A stretch of DNA of 64,000 bases from Hymenoscyphus infarciens (GCA_001414345.1 LLCB01000030.1:62001-126000), one strand, 5' to 3'; counted from the stretch's first letter, positions 34,292 to 47,350 are shown. Notes: generated by a model from the letters alone, not told the origin. Numbers and translations are program-made.

Positions 34292-35473
34292 TTCCCTCCT
34301 TTCCGACGGTTCTACCGTGGGAGCTTATTTGGAGGCGGCTGTGAGCGGTCTCATTGTACCAGGGCTTCTAGAACAATCAAATCGGTAACAGACAATTATT
34401 CCAAACCGTTCGCATAACTGATCAAAGTATTCAATACTGTTCGGGGATTTACCATTTTTTTTGGAGGACCGTCAACGAAAGCGTTTCGCATATTAACGAT
34501 GCCCAATCCTTACACAAAACATTTGAAAGTCGCGTTCGCTGTTTTTGCTGTACTGTCCAAATTTCAAGAATCTTGAGCAGTAGAATGGAATGTGATCCTC
34601 TACTGCTATTATGTAATTTACAAGAGTGATCTACTTTCTTTCCTTATACGCTGCTAAAATCTCCCTAGAATCAGTCACTCACTTCAATCACCTAATAAAA
34701 AATCTCACGATGCCCTTCTTTCCTAGAAATCAAAGAGACTATATCCCATTATTTTCCGGTATCCACTTCAGGGTTTGGCCTTTCTCTAATCTGGGATCTC
34801 AGGTTTTCCCTCGTATCCAGACACACAAATCTTTAAATAGTTCCAAGAAAATATAGCAAACCTGTATATGTAACTGTTGAAGCAAGATTGGGAGCTTTTT
34901 GTCGATACGGAGGCCTTTTGGTAGAACGCTAGTAGTCTCCTAGCCGTGGTAGAAAAAGCGACAGCACACACTTCCTTTTTGTACAGTCGTACCTACCCAT
35001 GACTCTCATTATCCCAACTTTCTAGGTTAATTCGAAACATCATCCCAAACACTTGAGATGATTTCGAATATTACCCTAGATGTTCAGAATAATGAAGGTT
35101 TATTTTCCCAAATATTTACAATAATTACTAATAATTCCGGGAGAGGGCTAGAATAACGAGCTATTTACTGAGGAATTTGTTGATGGCTCATGGCTCGCTT
35201 AATGCAACCGATGCCGCTTCCACGGAAAGGAAATAAGCAATGGTGCGGAAAGGGTTCAGCATTACGAAGTACATTCCGGTAATTTCAAATTACCACGGGA
35301 TTTGATAGGAAATGATTGTTGAAACGTGTGTTTAAACAAATACTTGTCTGAGAAACACTGAAACACGCGGTAGTACGTGGCCCGAACCCCAACATCTCTA
35401 CGTCGTTGTTTCAACTCGAACAAACTCAATATTTCCTCCAAATTTCCTTTCACCCACCCTATCTACTCTCACG
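34292..35473. other. Intergenic region
   Basis: No gene is supported. It contains poly-T runs (34455-34462) and AT-rich stretches with short motif-free ORFs on both strands. It is the 3' flank of BTB paralogue 2 and the upstream region of the BTB pseudogene. Confidence 0.5.
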
Positions 35474-36994
35474 ATGTCCCCTACAGCAGCGCCAGTAATG
35501 AGCTGTAGAAGACCAAGTGCGGATTCAGATGCTAGGGAACCGCCTAAGCCTGTTATTGTCTTTCGCTCCCCCTGGGGAAGAAATTGACACGCTTCTATGT
35601 GTCCTTAGTCAAGATTATCACCTCCACTCCGTAACATTAAAGCGCCATTCCAATTAATATAGAAAAATCCTTAATTTAAGTAATATATTTAGACAACCAG
35701 CCTCCTTTCAATTCCGCTACCATTATGGTGGGTATTCTCCGAGTTCTTTCTTCGTCTTTCAGGTTGTTCTATGAGCACCAGGGGTTGCAGAATTTCATGA
35801 CGGTAATCTCATGGGACTTTCCGTTCTACAATTGTTCCCAACACCTTTGGGAGAATGAACTTGAAATGAATCCAAGCATTCTAGCCTCTTGGAATAATTG
35901 AATTGATTTTCCGAGTCTTGCTCGAACAAGGGAGAGGATCAAATTAACAGGGGCTTTACTCTTGATTACTCATGAAGTCCTACACCCCCTAGGTAGTGGG
36001 AGGATTGAGACACCATTTCTTACTCAAAAAACCACGCTCAATCTCCTCGTATAAACCGCTGGAAGGGTCATTACTGACTCCAAGATCCTCCCCAGTCACG
36101 GTTATTGACGAGGATGACGAAAAGCACTGGTTCTTGGAATCTTCGGAGAAGGTACTCTCCACGAGAATGCTACTATTTGGCACCACAAGCTAATTTTTGG
36201 TACTTTGTAGGGACTACCTGCAACGAATGAGCAACTTTCTGTTGAAGAATTCGAAAGAACAAGGCGGAGCCGCGGAGGCATTCTCGCAACTTCTCAAAGC
36301 CATGTACCACCGGCCATATAAAGTCGATAAATAGATAATTATCTTCAGTTAGAGAACCTGACGTACGTAGCTGGTTTCTACTGCGCACTGCCTGTCATAT
36401 CTACCACTTTAGGCGGAGCGCTGCAGGGGAGCTCAATGTTCCAAAAGAAGCTCATAGAAGGAAACGATTACAGCTAATTCCGCTCAAAGGTCGCGAACTT
36501 GATATATCTCGCAAAGAAGCGTTGGAGTGCTGTCCAATTTCGAGAGTGTGCTGTAGTAATTGCTGGAGTATAGGCCTTGCACGATGGTGGACTAGCTTTA
36601 TGTCTCGGTGGCAGATTCAAGACTGTGGCCGGTGACCCTGAAATCATCGCCCCAATGCAACGGGAGTCTAATATAATTTGGCGAAAGGCGAAAGGTTTCC
36701 CAAATTCAAAATCTGGTTCTTTATAACGCACTGGAAGTCGGTTGGAAGCCCAAAACTAAGCCATACTACCCTGTTAATGCCCTTTCTGTGCCCTTGTATC
36801 GCGCGTTGAAGCTGGAGCTTGATGTAGACTTGGATCCGCTAATTGCCAAATACGAAGACGAAGAAAGGACGTGGCCGGACTTCGAGGACTTAGATACGCA
36901 GCTTGGCGAACTATTAGAAAACAACATCGTCATAGACCAAATCGTCCAGGAGAAGAGGGGGTATATCAAAATCTTTGCCTATGCGCTAAGATAA
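35474..36994 (+). pseudogene. Decayed BTB/POZ paralogue carrying a MITE
   Basis: The order of conserved BTB-family blocks is kept but they lie in shifted frames with stops. An ATG at 35474 opens a short frame ending within 120 bp. LCVLSQDYHLHSVTLKRHS then a stop and YRKIL (about 35600-35670) match the BTB core, followed by FQFRYHY. After the MITE come VIDEDDEKHWFLESSEK, an intron-like 36152-36209 segment at the family intron position, LLKAMYHRPYKVDK-stop, GFYCALPVISTTLGG in another frame, and a terminal frame 36788-36994 (LGELLENNIVIDQ). At least two frameshifts and three stops are needed. It is non-functional. Confidence 0.82.
35776..35995. mobile_element. MITE-like element, copy 2 (about 220 bp)
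   Basis: The left end, CACCAGGGGTTGCAG, matches copy 1 at 9659. The right end is a degenerate inverted copy (ACCTAGGGGGTGTAGGACTT on the opposite strand). Interior segments also align with copy 1, for example aattgaattgattttcc here against aatcgaattgattttcc in copy 1. It lies inside the BTB pseudogene, between blocks that are adjacent in the intact paralogues (FRYHYG and VIDEDDEKHW), so the insertion site in the gene is clear. Confidence 0.78.
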
Positions 36995-37821
36995 AGGATG
37001 ATGATATACTCTGGGATGCTTAAGAGATAGATTAGTGAAAAGTATTCAAGACATTTGTAACAATCAGCTTCAAATGTCCTGGATTGTCGGGGTTAAATCT
37101 GTAGATTGTGTTGCTAGGGTTGGAACAACGAGGCACCTATATATAAACGCTTTTAGTGTCTAAGAGCAGCATTCTTATTCCACCATTCTCAAACCCTAAG
37201 CATCTAAGCGAGTTGAGCGAGTACTATGGAAACCCTAAACACTTCACCGTCGTTTCTTCCTTATTCGTGATATTAAAACGTTCTTTATCTAAACAGTAAA
37301 CTGTGTACTGTGGACCGTAAATATAAGACTCTTTAATCATAAAAAAATAGCTTGCCACGGGTAAGATCACAGATGTGAAAGGATGTATTGTTTCAGTTCT
37401 CCGCGTCACTGTTATGTCCCTGGAAGCGATTAACTAGCTCTCTGCAAGGGTGTAACTACTCGATGAAACATGCTCAAAAGCTCCCGATGTTTGTCTTTGA
37501 TATGTAAGAGGGGACACTTCATAATATTAGTAAAATAATTATAAATACATGCATTATCATAAGGTAAAAGTAGAAGCTAGTCCCAAAAAAGTAACCGTAT
37601 TTCAATAGTGCTTCCAAGTCCAAATAGCTAGAGTTATTTCCTGCCTAAAACTAGGATCTTTTTGTATATTTTTTCGTTTTCTTTTGCCAGGTGAAAGCAG
37701 TGATCGTGTAAGATAATTTGTTTTGAATGAAAAGTGTCGAGGTTGTAGGTGTCGAAAGAAGGGATCCTGGCGGATGGAGCCTGTTGTTTGGATCTGGTTC
37801 GATTCGTGAAGTAGAAAAGGG
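36995..37821. other. Intergenic region
   Basis: No gene is supported. Composition is AT-rich with only short motif-free ORFs. It follows the BTB pseudogene and is the 3' flank of the minus-strand hypothetical gene. Confidence 0.5.
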
Positions 37822-38595
37822 CTAAGATGACGGACGACTCATTTTCGACCTCTCAAAATCTTTTAATATGCCGGAACCATCTTCGAGACTGTCTAAGTAG
37901 AGTGTAATGTATTGGGGTGGAACATGTCGCAAGAAAGTTGTCGGAATACGGAAAAGGCCACCCGTGGTCCTCCATTCTTCGGTGGACTTCTTAAAGCGGG
38001 TTTGTTCGTCTGGCTGTGGGGTCGTGTCGTCGTCCTCTTCCCTTTTTACTCCTTTTAGATTTTCCAACTCATCTTGGACTCGGTTTTGGATCCATTTAAA
38101 ACCCACATTTGGGATTCCCGTTTCCATCGCGTTCAGCAGGACGTATAATTCGGCCTCGTACTCAGACCACTCTTTTTCAAGTAACATCCCGGCACCGTTA
38201 GTTATGAACTCTCCTAGCTTACCTTGTTGATGGGGGTCTGGTTCTTTAGTAACGTCAGAAAGATTGAGTGGCAGTGGAAATTCACGATAATTCCCCTCTA
38301 TGTCCATAAAACGATAAATGTCGTCGGAATAATCGGGATCCGGTAAATATTTGCTTTTTACGTCGTCCCCATTCTTGCCCCAGAATGTCTTATAACCTTT
38401 CTCTGTAAAAGCAGCGGGACTGTCATATTTCTCAGCTTCGGATTTCTCAGCATGCATATCCTCATTATAGCCTAAGGCTAAATATTTGACAATAACATCC
38501 CAATTCCACGCTTGCTTTCCATGACGCTCCGGAACCAGTACGCATGATGACATTCTCCTGGATGTTTCTTTTGAATAATTGTGAGAGGGAGGCAT
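37822..38595 (-). CDS. Hypothetical protein, single exon, 257 aa
   Basis: An uninterrupted 257-codon frame from ATG 38595 to the stop at 37822. A second Met at residue 15 (MSSCVLVPERHGKQAWNWDV) is an equally plausible start. The protein is mixed-charge with no signal peptide or membrane segment. It has Trp/Tyr-rich motifs (KGYKTFWGKNGDD; MDIEGNYREFPLPLNLSD), a helical segment LLEKEWSEYEAELYVLLNAM and a C-terminal FRIPTTFLRHVPPQYITLYL. I do not recognise the family. Codon use and lack of repeats suggest a real gene, but the absence of introns leaves doubt. Confidence 0.55.
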   Translation of the reverse strand: MPPSHNYSKETSRRMSSCVLVPERHGKQAWNWDVIVKYLALGYNEDMHAEKSEAEKYDSPAAFTEKGYKTFWGKNGDDVKSKYLPDPDYSDDIYRFMDIEGNYREFPLPLNLSDVTKEPDPHQQGKLGEFITNGAGMLLEKEWSEYEAELYVLLNAMETGIPNVGFKWIQNRVQDELENLKGVKREEDDDTTPQPDEQTRFKKSTEEWRTTGGLFRIPTTFLRHVPPQYITLYLDSLEDGSGILKDFERSKMSRPSS

Positions 38596-39879
38596 TTTTT
38601 TTCTTCCAAATCGGATAGGGGTTTGGTGTAGAGGATTTTTGATTGGGCAAAGTGGGTTTTAGCGACGCGGAATAGGGGTTTGTGTATGTTGATAATCCGA
38701 AATTCAAGCCTGTGGTTTGTGTTATTGAAGGGGAAAGTTCCCGGAAGAAGAATTGGGAGAATTTGTAGTTATTTCAAGAACAGAGATCTGTGAATCAAGT
38801 CTACTGTGGGCTTTAGCAGCTACCAAATATTCGTGAATAATATGCGGCGAAAGAAACTTCAGTCACAACCCAAGAAGGGTTGTATGAATCAGGTCCATTC
38901 TTTTATAATTCAATGCCCTACGATGGTGGATGTAAAACAAGCCGAGATATACAAATACCGCATTATTGTTCGAAGTAAAATGTCTTGAATAGCCTGTGAA
39001 GACTTAAAACCTGGCTCCATATTTCCCAGCTCCAAAAACTTCGACACCTAAGCCTAAGATAGATAAATTACCTAAATGTTACGTAGAGTAACTCAGAGTT
39101 ACTTAAGATTGGAGTTGAGTAGAGTAGAGTAGTAGAGAAATAGAGCAGAGGAAGGGATTTTTATTACTCAGTGTGTAACACCCAAGTTAAAAGGGGTACA
39201 TTCTCTACTAGGAATGCAGAGACTTGATTTTATTCCAACTCTTCGAAGCCTATGCCACCATGAACACCCGGCCCGTATCGGCTTTAGTTAATCTACGTTT
39301 ATTTAAAGTAATTTAGAGTTGAGAAGAGTAGAGTAGGTTAATCAAGTTCATTATCTAATAGTCGCGAAGGTTTTAAAAGTATAAAATACATGGATTTATG
39401 TTAAGACAAATATCCTAGACTCAAGTTAATTCTCCAAACGACAGCAGTTGAGTGAGTACAGCGAATTTACATCATATCTAGATAGAAGTGGCTTTGGTTA
39501 ATCATAACAAAGCATACCAAAACTTGATAAGTAAGTGTATACAGTGCCAACGAAAGGAATCTGTCCCAACAGGCCAATAAACGAAAATTGTACAGCCTCT
39601 CATTCCACGTTCCATTAAAGTCCCCATGCTCATATATATATGTAAAACAAATGAACAACGAACTCGACCTACTCCCAATCCAGGCAAAAGCTTCTCTTCA
39701 TTTTAAACTATCCCAGAAAGGCGACGCGCAAAATCCAAAATCCTCATTTGCATGCTTGCCTATCTAATCTAGTAAAGAAAACCCATTTTCATGTCATGCC
39801 TTTCAATCCTTACACTCCCCCATACCACCCACTTCTTTTTAATATACACTGCCCACCTCCCCCGTACTCAACTCTAGAT
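38596..39879. other. Intergenic region with degenerate repeats
   Basis: No gene is supported. Two related stretches, agttgagtagagtagagtag at about 39113 and agttgagaagagtagagtag at about 39313, lie 200 bp apart in AT-rich DNA, with a tgtaacacccaag word near 39173. They may be remains of an LTR or TIR element. 39650-39880 is the 3' flank of the Arf-GEF gene. Confidence 0.4.
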
Positions 39880-42800
39880 TTAAGAAACAGGCTCAACAGT
39901 CCCCCCCTCCTTCTTCCCCTCCCCGCCCGTAGGAGAAAGAGGTGAAATCAAAGGCCTCTCCTCCTTCACCCCCTCCAAATCAAGATTGTTCCTCAAATCC
40001 GGCAAGAACCGATCAATCCTCTTCCAAGTCTCGACCCACAATTTCTCCTGGCTAGGATCTTGCGCGGGAGGAACGAGGTATCCGCTACTCGACATGACGA
40101 GGAGGATATTCTTCAGACTCTCGGGGACGGCTTCTTCCTATAAGGGAGTTAATACTTGTTATTGTTATGAATGGGGAAAGGGTTACAAACCAAGCTATCG
40201 CCTTGTCCACTATTCATCAGTCGATCCATGATATCCAGGATCTTGAGCCAGAGATCCAACATCCCATCCCATTTCGAGAGAAGGACTAGGTAGTGTAGGA
40301 ATATCCTACATAATAAGGTGGCAGCCTGCACTCTCGTTTCACTCATACCCACTGGGTCCGACGAGTAGACTTCCGGTTTAAGAAGGCGGACAATAAGTGG
40401 GAAAAGGACTTCGCTAAAGATCGCCGTCCACTCATCGTGTTCCCCTGATGTTAACTCGGGCGAAAGAAGTGTCCGTTGGAGAGAGGAGAAAGCTTGATGC
40501 CGAATTTCCCGACAAGGATTCGTACATTGGGTCGTCAGGGCTCGGAAGATAGTCGACCAGTAAGCCGCCCAGGCCTCTTTACTCTCAAGATGAGATTGTT
40601 GCATCAAAACAGGTATCCGTGTTGTGAGTGAGTAAACCATTGAGATAGCCTTTACACCTCGGGCAACCGCGGCATCGACCCCAGGTGGCTTCTCAGGTGA
40701 TTTCAGAGGTTGCCCTCGTCTCGGCCTCTTGTCTTTCTTTTGTTCTATACTTGAGCCCACACTTCCAGCTGAGGCAAAGTCATTCAGCAATTTGACAGCA
40801 GACTCATAATTATCCGCCATCACAGTAGGTGGCGATCCAATGGCAACACCCTCGAGAATCTCGAAGACAGTTGGCGCAGACTGGGCATTGCTAGCCAAGT
40901 TACGGAGAATGACCCAGAAATCTGGAGATGTCATAATCTCATTTCTGAGAGACCCAGGCTCCTTGATACATTGCGTCAGCCCTTGAAGGACAAGTGGCGC
41001 AGCCTTTTCCAATAAGTCCTTTTTAAAACTCGATATGGAGTGCAAGACGATTGGTACACGGAGGAATGAGTGTTCCTGGAACAATTAGCTTATATACTTT
41101 TCTCAATTCGATACAACTTACAAAGCTGGCGTGCAGGAGATGAAGCAAATAGAAAATGGTCCTAGAGATCATTATGCTGTGGAAGCTGGGTGCGTTCCGC
41201 ATGACATTCATTAATGCTTCCGCAACATCAGCACCGAGTTCTGCTATAGTTTCACTGTCCCTGATTGCAAGAACAGTACAAAACTCTAAGAGATACACGT
41301 GTGATGGATCATATGCAGGACCTGTAGGAGTCCCCTTTCGCGGATTAGGTGACAATGGGGGTTCGGTCTCTGATTTTACACTGATGACAATGGATGAAGG
41401 GTCATCTGGGAGCTGATCAAGAAGAGCTTTGACCAAGGGTTTAAGGGAGTTCACGGGCATTTCGCTATCATGAGTTAGCATCTCACAGTGCAAAAATTCA
41501 AATGGGTACTTACGCAGCAGCTGCAAAGACGTCGCCCATGTAGCAGGCATTGATACAGTCCACTGTACAAAGTGTACTCTCCAATTCTTCATCAGATGGC
41601 TCTGGGGGATCATCCGCAGCATAGCTAGAGATATAACTTGTGAACGCCGAGAACAGGCCAGCGTCGTTTTGTTTTTGGCCACGGTCCACAACCTGTGAGG
41701 GATTTTGAAGAGGTATCGGTGAAATTTCCATGCGATTTGGGGCAAAGTATGGGGGTATCAAAGAGTTTACGAAAAGGTTCAGCCAGATTTGCGCAATCTA
41801 GATAGGGGTCAGCATATGCTCATTCTGAGGAGAACAGAGAGAACTCACATGTTTCCAACTGTTATTCATGATGGCCTCACTAGCAAGGACCACACGAAAC
41901 AAGACAACAGTAGCCAGCTGTGCTTTGAAATCTCTGCCGAATTGAACAGCAAGTTGGCTAACCATAACACTGTTATCGCCAACCTGGACTTCAGTATTGA
42001 GAGTGGTGTTGGATGGAGTGCCATTGGCTAATGTGGTGATATAGCTCAGGCAATATACAACTCGGTCGACGGCATCTGTGAGGCCATACTTGACTGCAAT
42101 TCGGGCACACTGGTCGAATCCAGTCACAACTCTTGAGAAAACAGCATCGTCACTCGCGGACATAAATACGTATGACAACGTAGCAACCACAGGCTTCCAG
42201 GTGGCTGCAAACATATCTGCGTCAAATATATTGGTATCGCATAGAATAAGGTCTCCGGCGGATCCAGTCTTGAGCAGCAGCTCTCTCCAAGCATAATCAA
42301 AGGCATGTTTGTTTTCGTGTTCGTCGGGGAGAATAATTTCGTTCGATTTGATGGAATCAAATATATCTTGAAGGAACTTGTCGTCAAAGTTTTTCCCACC
42401 ATTGACAGTTGTTAAGTTTCTTGCAAAGTTTTCGAACTTCATGCGATGCTTGGCTGTATTTGGATTGTGCTGATCAGTGTTCAACATGATGATGGCGTAG
42501 GTTAGGACGTAGATTGCATCCTGATCGGCAATGTTTTCAGGTTTGGCTTCGTCGTAATAACGCTGTGCGAAAACTGTGACAATTCGCTCAATCAAAGCCG
42601 ACTCTCCAGGTAAACGGAAGGACTCGAGAAGCTCCCGAAGTGATTCGTCGACCCGTTTCCCCTCGAACTGAAAAGCATCCATGAATGCATCCAGCATTGG
42701 CTCGTTGCCCTTCTTCGATATGTACTCACCGAGCTGTTTCTTTGAGATTCTAGAGGTGCCTCTCAAAAAGGTCGCGACAGATTTGGGATCTTTTGGATCG

Positions 42801-44954
42801 GTGATGATGCCATGAGAAGCCAAAAATGCAAGTCCAGCCTTAGGGTTCTCATTGAACTTGGCAGCCCCTTGAATGATGATCTTCTTCCTCCGTCTTTGTT
42901 CTCGCAGCTGCTTCACGCCTGGGTAGCCTTCATATTGGGGTTTGTCATCAAGCCTTTCGGCTATGAATTGAATGTACCCAAGAAGCGCATCCAAACACAA
43001 AGGCGGTACACTGGTAGTACTCCAAGTTGCCGAGTCTGGAATGGCATTTCGAGAAAGTAGACCAACCATGTCTTCACACAAGTCGCTTCTATCAACGGCA
43101 CAGTCGTAGTTCACGTACAACTCAACCATGAAGCTTGGTATCCGAGCAAGAGCGCCTACACTTTCAACCATTGCTTCCCGTGCATCAGGTTTTCGCGATC
43201 CCCCTTCCATACCCAACTTTTGGCGATCCTTTACTGGCACAGGGGTTGACCTCCCGCTGCTTGCCTGGGATGGTGGTGGCTTTACCAATTTTGGAGCTTG
43301 TGGCACTCCAGCATATAGGGCGGGATCAATTCCAGGTTCCCTCGGAATCTCTACACGAGGATGTAAACATGCAACCAAGTAGGCGAGAAACAATTCTTGC
43401 TGAAGTTTCAATACCCCACGACATGTTGCTAATAGAGTTCCCGCCACTATAAGTGATTCGTGTAAAATTGCCATGTTATCTGACCGGACGAGTTGAAACA
43501 GATATTTGCATAAGCGATCCTCTGCAAGGTTGGCCAAACTTGGGTGCTTGGCTATAGATGGCCCCGCAACCTCCAAGGCCACATCAATGATACGTAAAGC
43601 CATAATTCTCATGGTATCTGCATGCTGATGATCATGGGGATCTAGAAGATCAACCAGAACTCTGAAAAGTTCGCGTATTGAGGGTAATGAATAGGGCTTG
43701 ATTGGAACATCGTCTGATGCTTCCGAAGCTGGCCCAACTCCCATTTCAGAGGTGTTGTCCACCATTGGCGAAGGAAGAGGGTTTCTTGGCTTGTCGAAGC
43801 TGGTAGATGGTCTGGACTCGTTTGGCGGAGCGGCCAAAGATGATTTTACAGCATCATTAGCATTTGCCGAGGGAGCCATTTTCACGGTATCCATGTCCTC
43901 CTTTGTTTTCTCGTCCAGAGCCTCCACCTCTTCTCCAGCCTCAATTTCCAAATGCTTCAAACGTTCAAAAATCGCCTGACACATCTTAACCATAGAAATC
44001 TCCGCCGATCGCCTAAGAAGTTCCGACAGCCTTGATTGACAGCAAATACTAAGACCTGTCTCCATCATTTCACAAACACTCTCATCGCTGAGTAGATCTC
44101 CTCCAGGTCCAGAAAGTATTCCCTCCATAAGCTTCAATATCCTTAAGAGCACAATCTCATCCGCAGCAGAGTCGCTAGCTTCGAATCGACAATGTGTAAT
44201 CGCGGCGGATAATGATTGCATTGCAAGTGAAAGTCGAGGAGAATCCGGACTTATGAGGTTGTAGGAGAAGAACTTTGTGATAGATACGAGCGCAAGAGAG
44301 GTGATAGGGGCAGAGGTCGCAGATGCCTGAATAACTTGGAGGAAAGGGTGCAACAACGAAGGTGTATCGAACTGGTGTATGTCTAGTTTTTGTCAGCATG
44401 TACTTTAGAAATAAAGGTTCGATTGAGTCCATACCTTTACACCCAGTCAATTCCCGTCTCAGTCTGCCAAATCCAGCCATCAATGGATTATCCTGCATGC
44501 TCTTTCCCTTCTTCCCCCTCAATCCCCATCTATTCGCCAGTCCCCCATCATCTCCTGGATCAGGAATTCCGGAGGAACCTCTGCTCTTTGCCCCTTTCCT
44601 ACCTCCTGCGTCGTCTCGGGGGGTTGAAGGCCGTGAGCTCTGCAAGCTTGGATTCATTGGACTTGAGCTTCCACCCAGGATCGCAGACACCGAAGAATGC
44701 GCCCATTTCGCATGCTTTCGCATGGCAGATGTGACTGTAATACATTCTGTTGTGATCAAGGCTACGGGGTCTACTGCCACTGAGACTCGGCCCCTCCTTG
44801 AATAATCCATGCCAGCGCCGTTCGTTTGACGATTTCCCAAGTTAAATCGATGGGGGATAGTGATTATCGAGGATTCAGGTTCACGTATAGATGTCGTGGA
44901 AGAATCGATTGTCATTTCGGAGCTTATGGAATCTGCTGGGGCGCCATCGCTCAT
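39880..44954 (-). CDS. GEA1: Arf guanine-nucleotide exchange factor, Gea/GBF1 type (Sec7 domain)
   Basis: Six exons (44954-44435, 44382-41849, 41797-41514, 41464-41122, 41075-40191, 40137-39880) give about 1607 aa, close to the usual length of Gea/GBF1 proteins. It catalyses GDP-GTP exchange on Arf1 at the cis-Golgi for COPI coat recruitment. The order is an N-terminal DCB region, HUS region, Sec7 domain at about residues 660-860, then HDS repeats. The catalytic glutamate loop is seen (ESFRLPGESALIERIV, about residue 760), as is the second Sec7 motif (YVLTYAIIMLNTDQHNP). EQRRRKKIIIQGAAKFNENP opens the domain. The C-terminus is Pro/Gly-rich. Start chosen at the first ATG in frame (MSDGAPADS). 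Introns join in frame throughout. This is the longest gene in the window. Confidence 0.95.
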
Positions 44955-45652
44955 GTTGTGTACTTGGTGCCTCTCCAAAGAGCATGCGAAGCGGCTTTCG
45001 AAATGGTGAATGAATTCGGGAATTATTAACAGTTCGTAGGTCGCAGGACAAAAATGATTGTAACAACTGCAATTAATGTAGATATTTTTAAGGCGGAAGG
45101 GGAAGTGTACAAATACAGGAAATGTACCTTGGTATTTCTAGGTTGCCTAAAAAAGCTCCCCGAGGAATCCCTCACTGCACATCTGTTCACAATCCCTGCA
45201 CGTGACGTCTATGTTATTCTAACATCTCTTCTTTTCTGTCATTTAAGATGCCCTAATACAAATGAATTTTACGCTATGTTGTGGCCAGAAGTGAATTTTC
45301 AAAGTTGATACATTTCCAGTCTCGTTATTTAAGTTGGATCTCATCTATACCTTTACAACACGGCAGATTACACTACAATGAGCTTCTGCTGCTCAACATG
45401 AACAAGAATGCTGAGATCATCAGATCACAGGTTATGCAATTCCAAACGCCGTATCCTTCCGTGCCCACACCAAGTCTATGGTCCCAATGACTTCTTGATT
45501 CGGGATTCTTGCTCAAGGCAAATCCTTGGGCTCGATCAATTCGTCTCGGATGATGATTTACACTTGGTCAAGTGTAACTTGAATTTTTAAGCCTGTTTTG
45601 TTAGCATATTCACACTAAAAGAATATCGCTCTGTCCTTACCTCAATGCTACT
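44955..45652. other. Intergenic region
   Basis: About 700 bp between two co-oriented minus-strand genes. It contains the 5' leader and promoter of the Arf-GEF and the 3' end of the GT62 gene. Short plus-strand ORFs here have no motif. Confidence 0.5.
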
Positions 45653-47350
45653 TCACTGCGCTTTAACCGAATCTGTTTTCGATTCCACCTTCGCGGTTTC
45701 AACCTTTGCTTCCGCCGTCGCCTCTGCTTTTTCTGTTGCTGCTGGCTTTTTGGTTTCCTCGGCAGCAGCAGCTTCTTTTCTTTCGTTCTCCTTCTTCTCT
45801 TTCATGACTGCGTTCTGGATATCGGTTTTATCCTTTTCCCATTGGCTGTTTGGGTCCACGAATTGGTCCTTGATTTTCTTCATTCGGTCAACCTTCTCTT
45901 GCTCTTCTTTCTCGCGAGTTTTTCGCTCTTCTTCCATTTCCTGTTTGTTTTTTAAAGTCAGCAATATCTCGCTGAAGAAGAGGGCAAAATACAAACCTCC
46001 ATATGGCGAATGTCATCAACGCTAGGCTCGTACAAATGCCAAATAGTGTAATGTGGCAACCCAACAACAGAGAATTGCATGCGTTTGGCCATCTGATCTT
46101 GTCAGTATTTGAACAGGTTATTTGTGTAATCATTCACATACCTTTCCGAATCCCTCAGTCTCTGCGTGCTTCTGGAAACTAAATGCCGGGAAATGCACTC
46201 CTGACCTAAACACTTTTGCTTTGGCTAAAATGCTGACACCACCAACTCCATCAATGTCCATTTCCATATCTGGATCTCCATATGGGTCTCGGAGGTAGGC
46301 AAGATGAGGTCTCCATGTAGCGTATTCTGCATAACCTTCTACAATAACAGCGTCTTCGTCGAGAGTATCTGCCAATGCTAGGGCAGTTTCGGATTCTTGC
46401 CAGGAATTCAAATCGTAAGGCTGCTCGCCACCAAGCCAATCGGGGAGGGGTCGCCAAACATCTAGCATGGTTAGAATATTTACAAATATTATCGAGTTGT
46501 GACCTACTTGGTACAATGACATCCTTATTGTGGCGCATGAGATCTTCCAAGATAGTAAATGGTGCAGTCTCAACGTCTACATCCCTCCAGTACACCCAGC
46601 TGTGATATGGACGTAAGGCTGCGCTGAGCAGCCAGTTCCTTGCCTGGGCCATCAATTTTCTTCTACTTGCTTGCGCTGCGAAGCCGTGACGACTTTCAAC
46701 ATCCTGGTTGACCTTTTGCCCAAAATCCTTCTCGATAATTGAAATCTCACCATATGGCATTTTAGGGTCCTCGTCCGCCTGCAAAGCTTCCAATAGCTCG
46801 GATAGAAGTGGAAGTGTTCGATCCTTCGAATCTGATACCAAAAATGCAAGGTCTATAAGATGATGGGGATAGGTGAAGTTGTGAAGATGTGCGAAGAACA
46901 TCCGGAGATGGGATTCGGCGTCTCGTAGGGGGGCACACAATAAAATACGCTCCTCTCTTTCCCAGCCCCTCGCGGTTCCCTGAACATTAGATAAATCATA
47001 GTATCGCACAGTTTCCAGCTGAAAGTCCTCCCCAGAAGATATGAATCCCAATGACAAAATGGGCAGTATCGAGGCGCCTGGCCATACGAAAAACGCGAAT
47101 AAAGCGATGGCTAAAAGGATGGATAATCGGACCAGAAGTTGCCGTCTTCTTCGCAGAGCAGGCGGCGATGCCCTTGGCTGGAATCTACATGCGCGGACTG
47201 GTTAATTGTGTTCTGAAGGCTGGATGCGCTGAAAATCGAAGAGCGGTGCTGAGCATACCTATGGGGAGATATTGAATATGTGGTCTTCTCCTTTGATCGC
47301 GGGTAACCATTCGAGTACGCATCTGCTTTCGCATGGTGCCGCGGCAACAT
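45653..47350 (-). CDS. Golgi mannan-polymerase subunit, GT62 (Anp1/Mnn9/Van1) family
   Basis: Exons 47350-47259, 47184-46508, 46461-46142, 46092-45997 and 45940-45653 give about 490 aa. A type II membrane protein: cytoplasmic tail with an RRRR stop-transfer signal, then a signal-anchor (SILLAIALFAFFVW, about residues 53-66). The GT62 domain shows ILLCAPLRDAE, the DxD-type nucleotide-sugar site in WVYWRDVDVETAP, then NKDVIVPNVWRPLPDWL, VIVEGYAEYATWRPHLAYLR, GVGGVSILAKA and GLPHYTIWHLYEP. It elongates the alpha-1,6-mannose backbone of N-glycans in the early Golgi. The last ~100 residues are a Lys/Glu/Ala-rich charged coiled tail. Length and tail favour the Anp1 branch over Mnn9, but I do not assign a symbol. 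The N-terminal exon was placed by splice signals to capture the membrane anchor. Confidence 0.92.
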
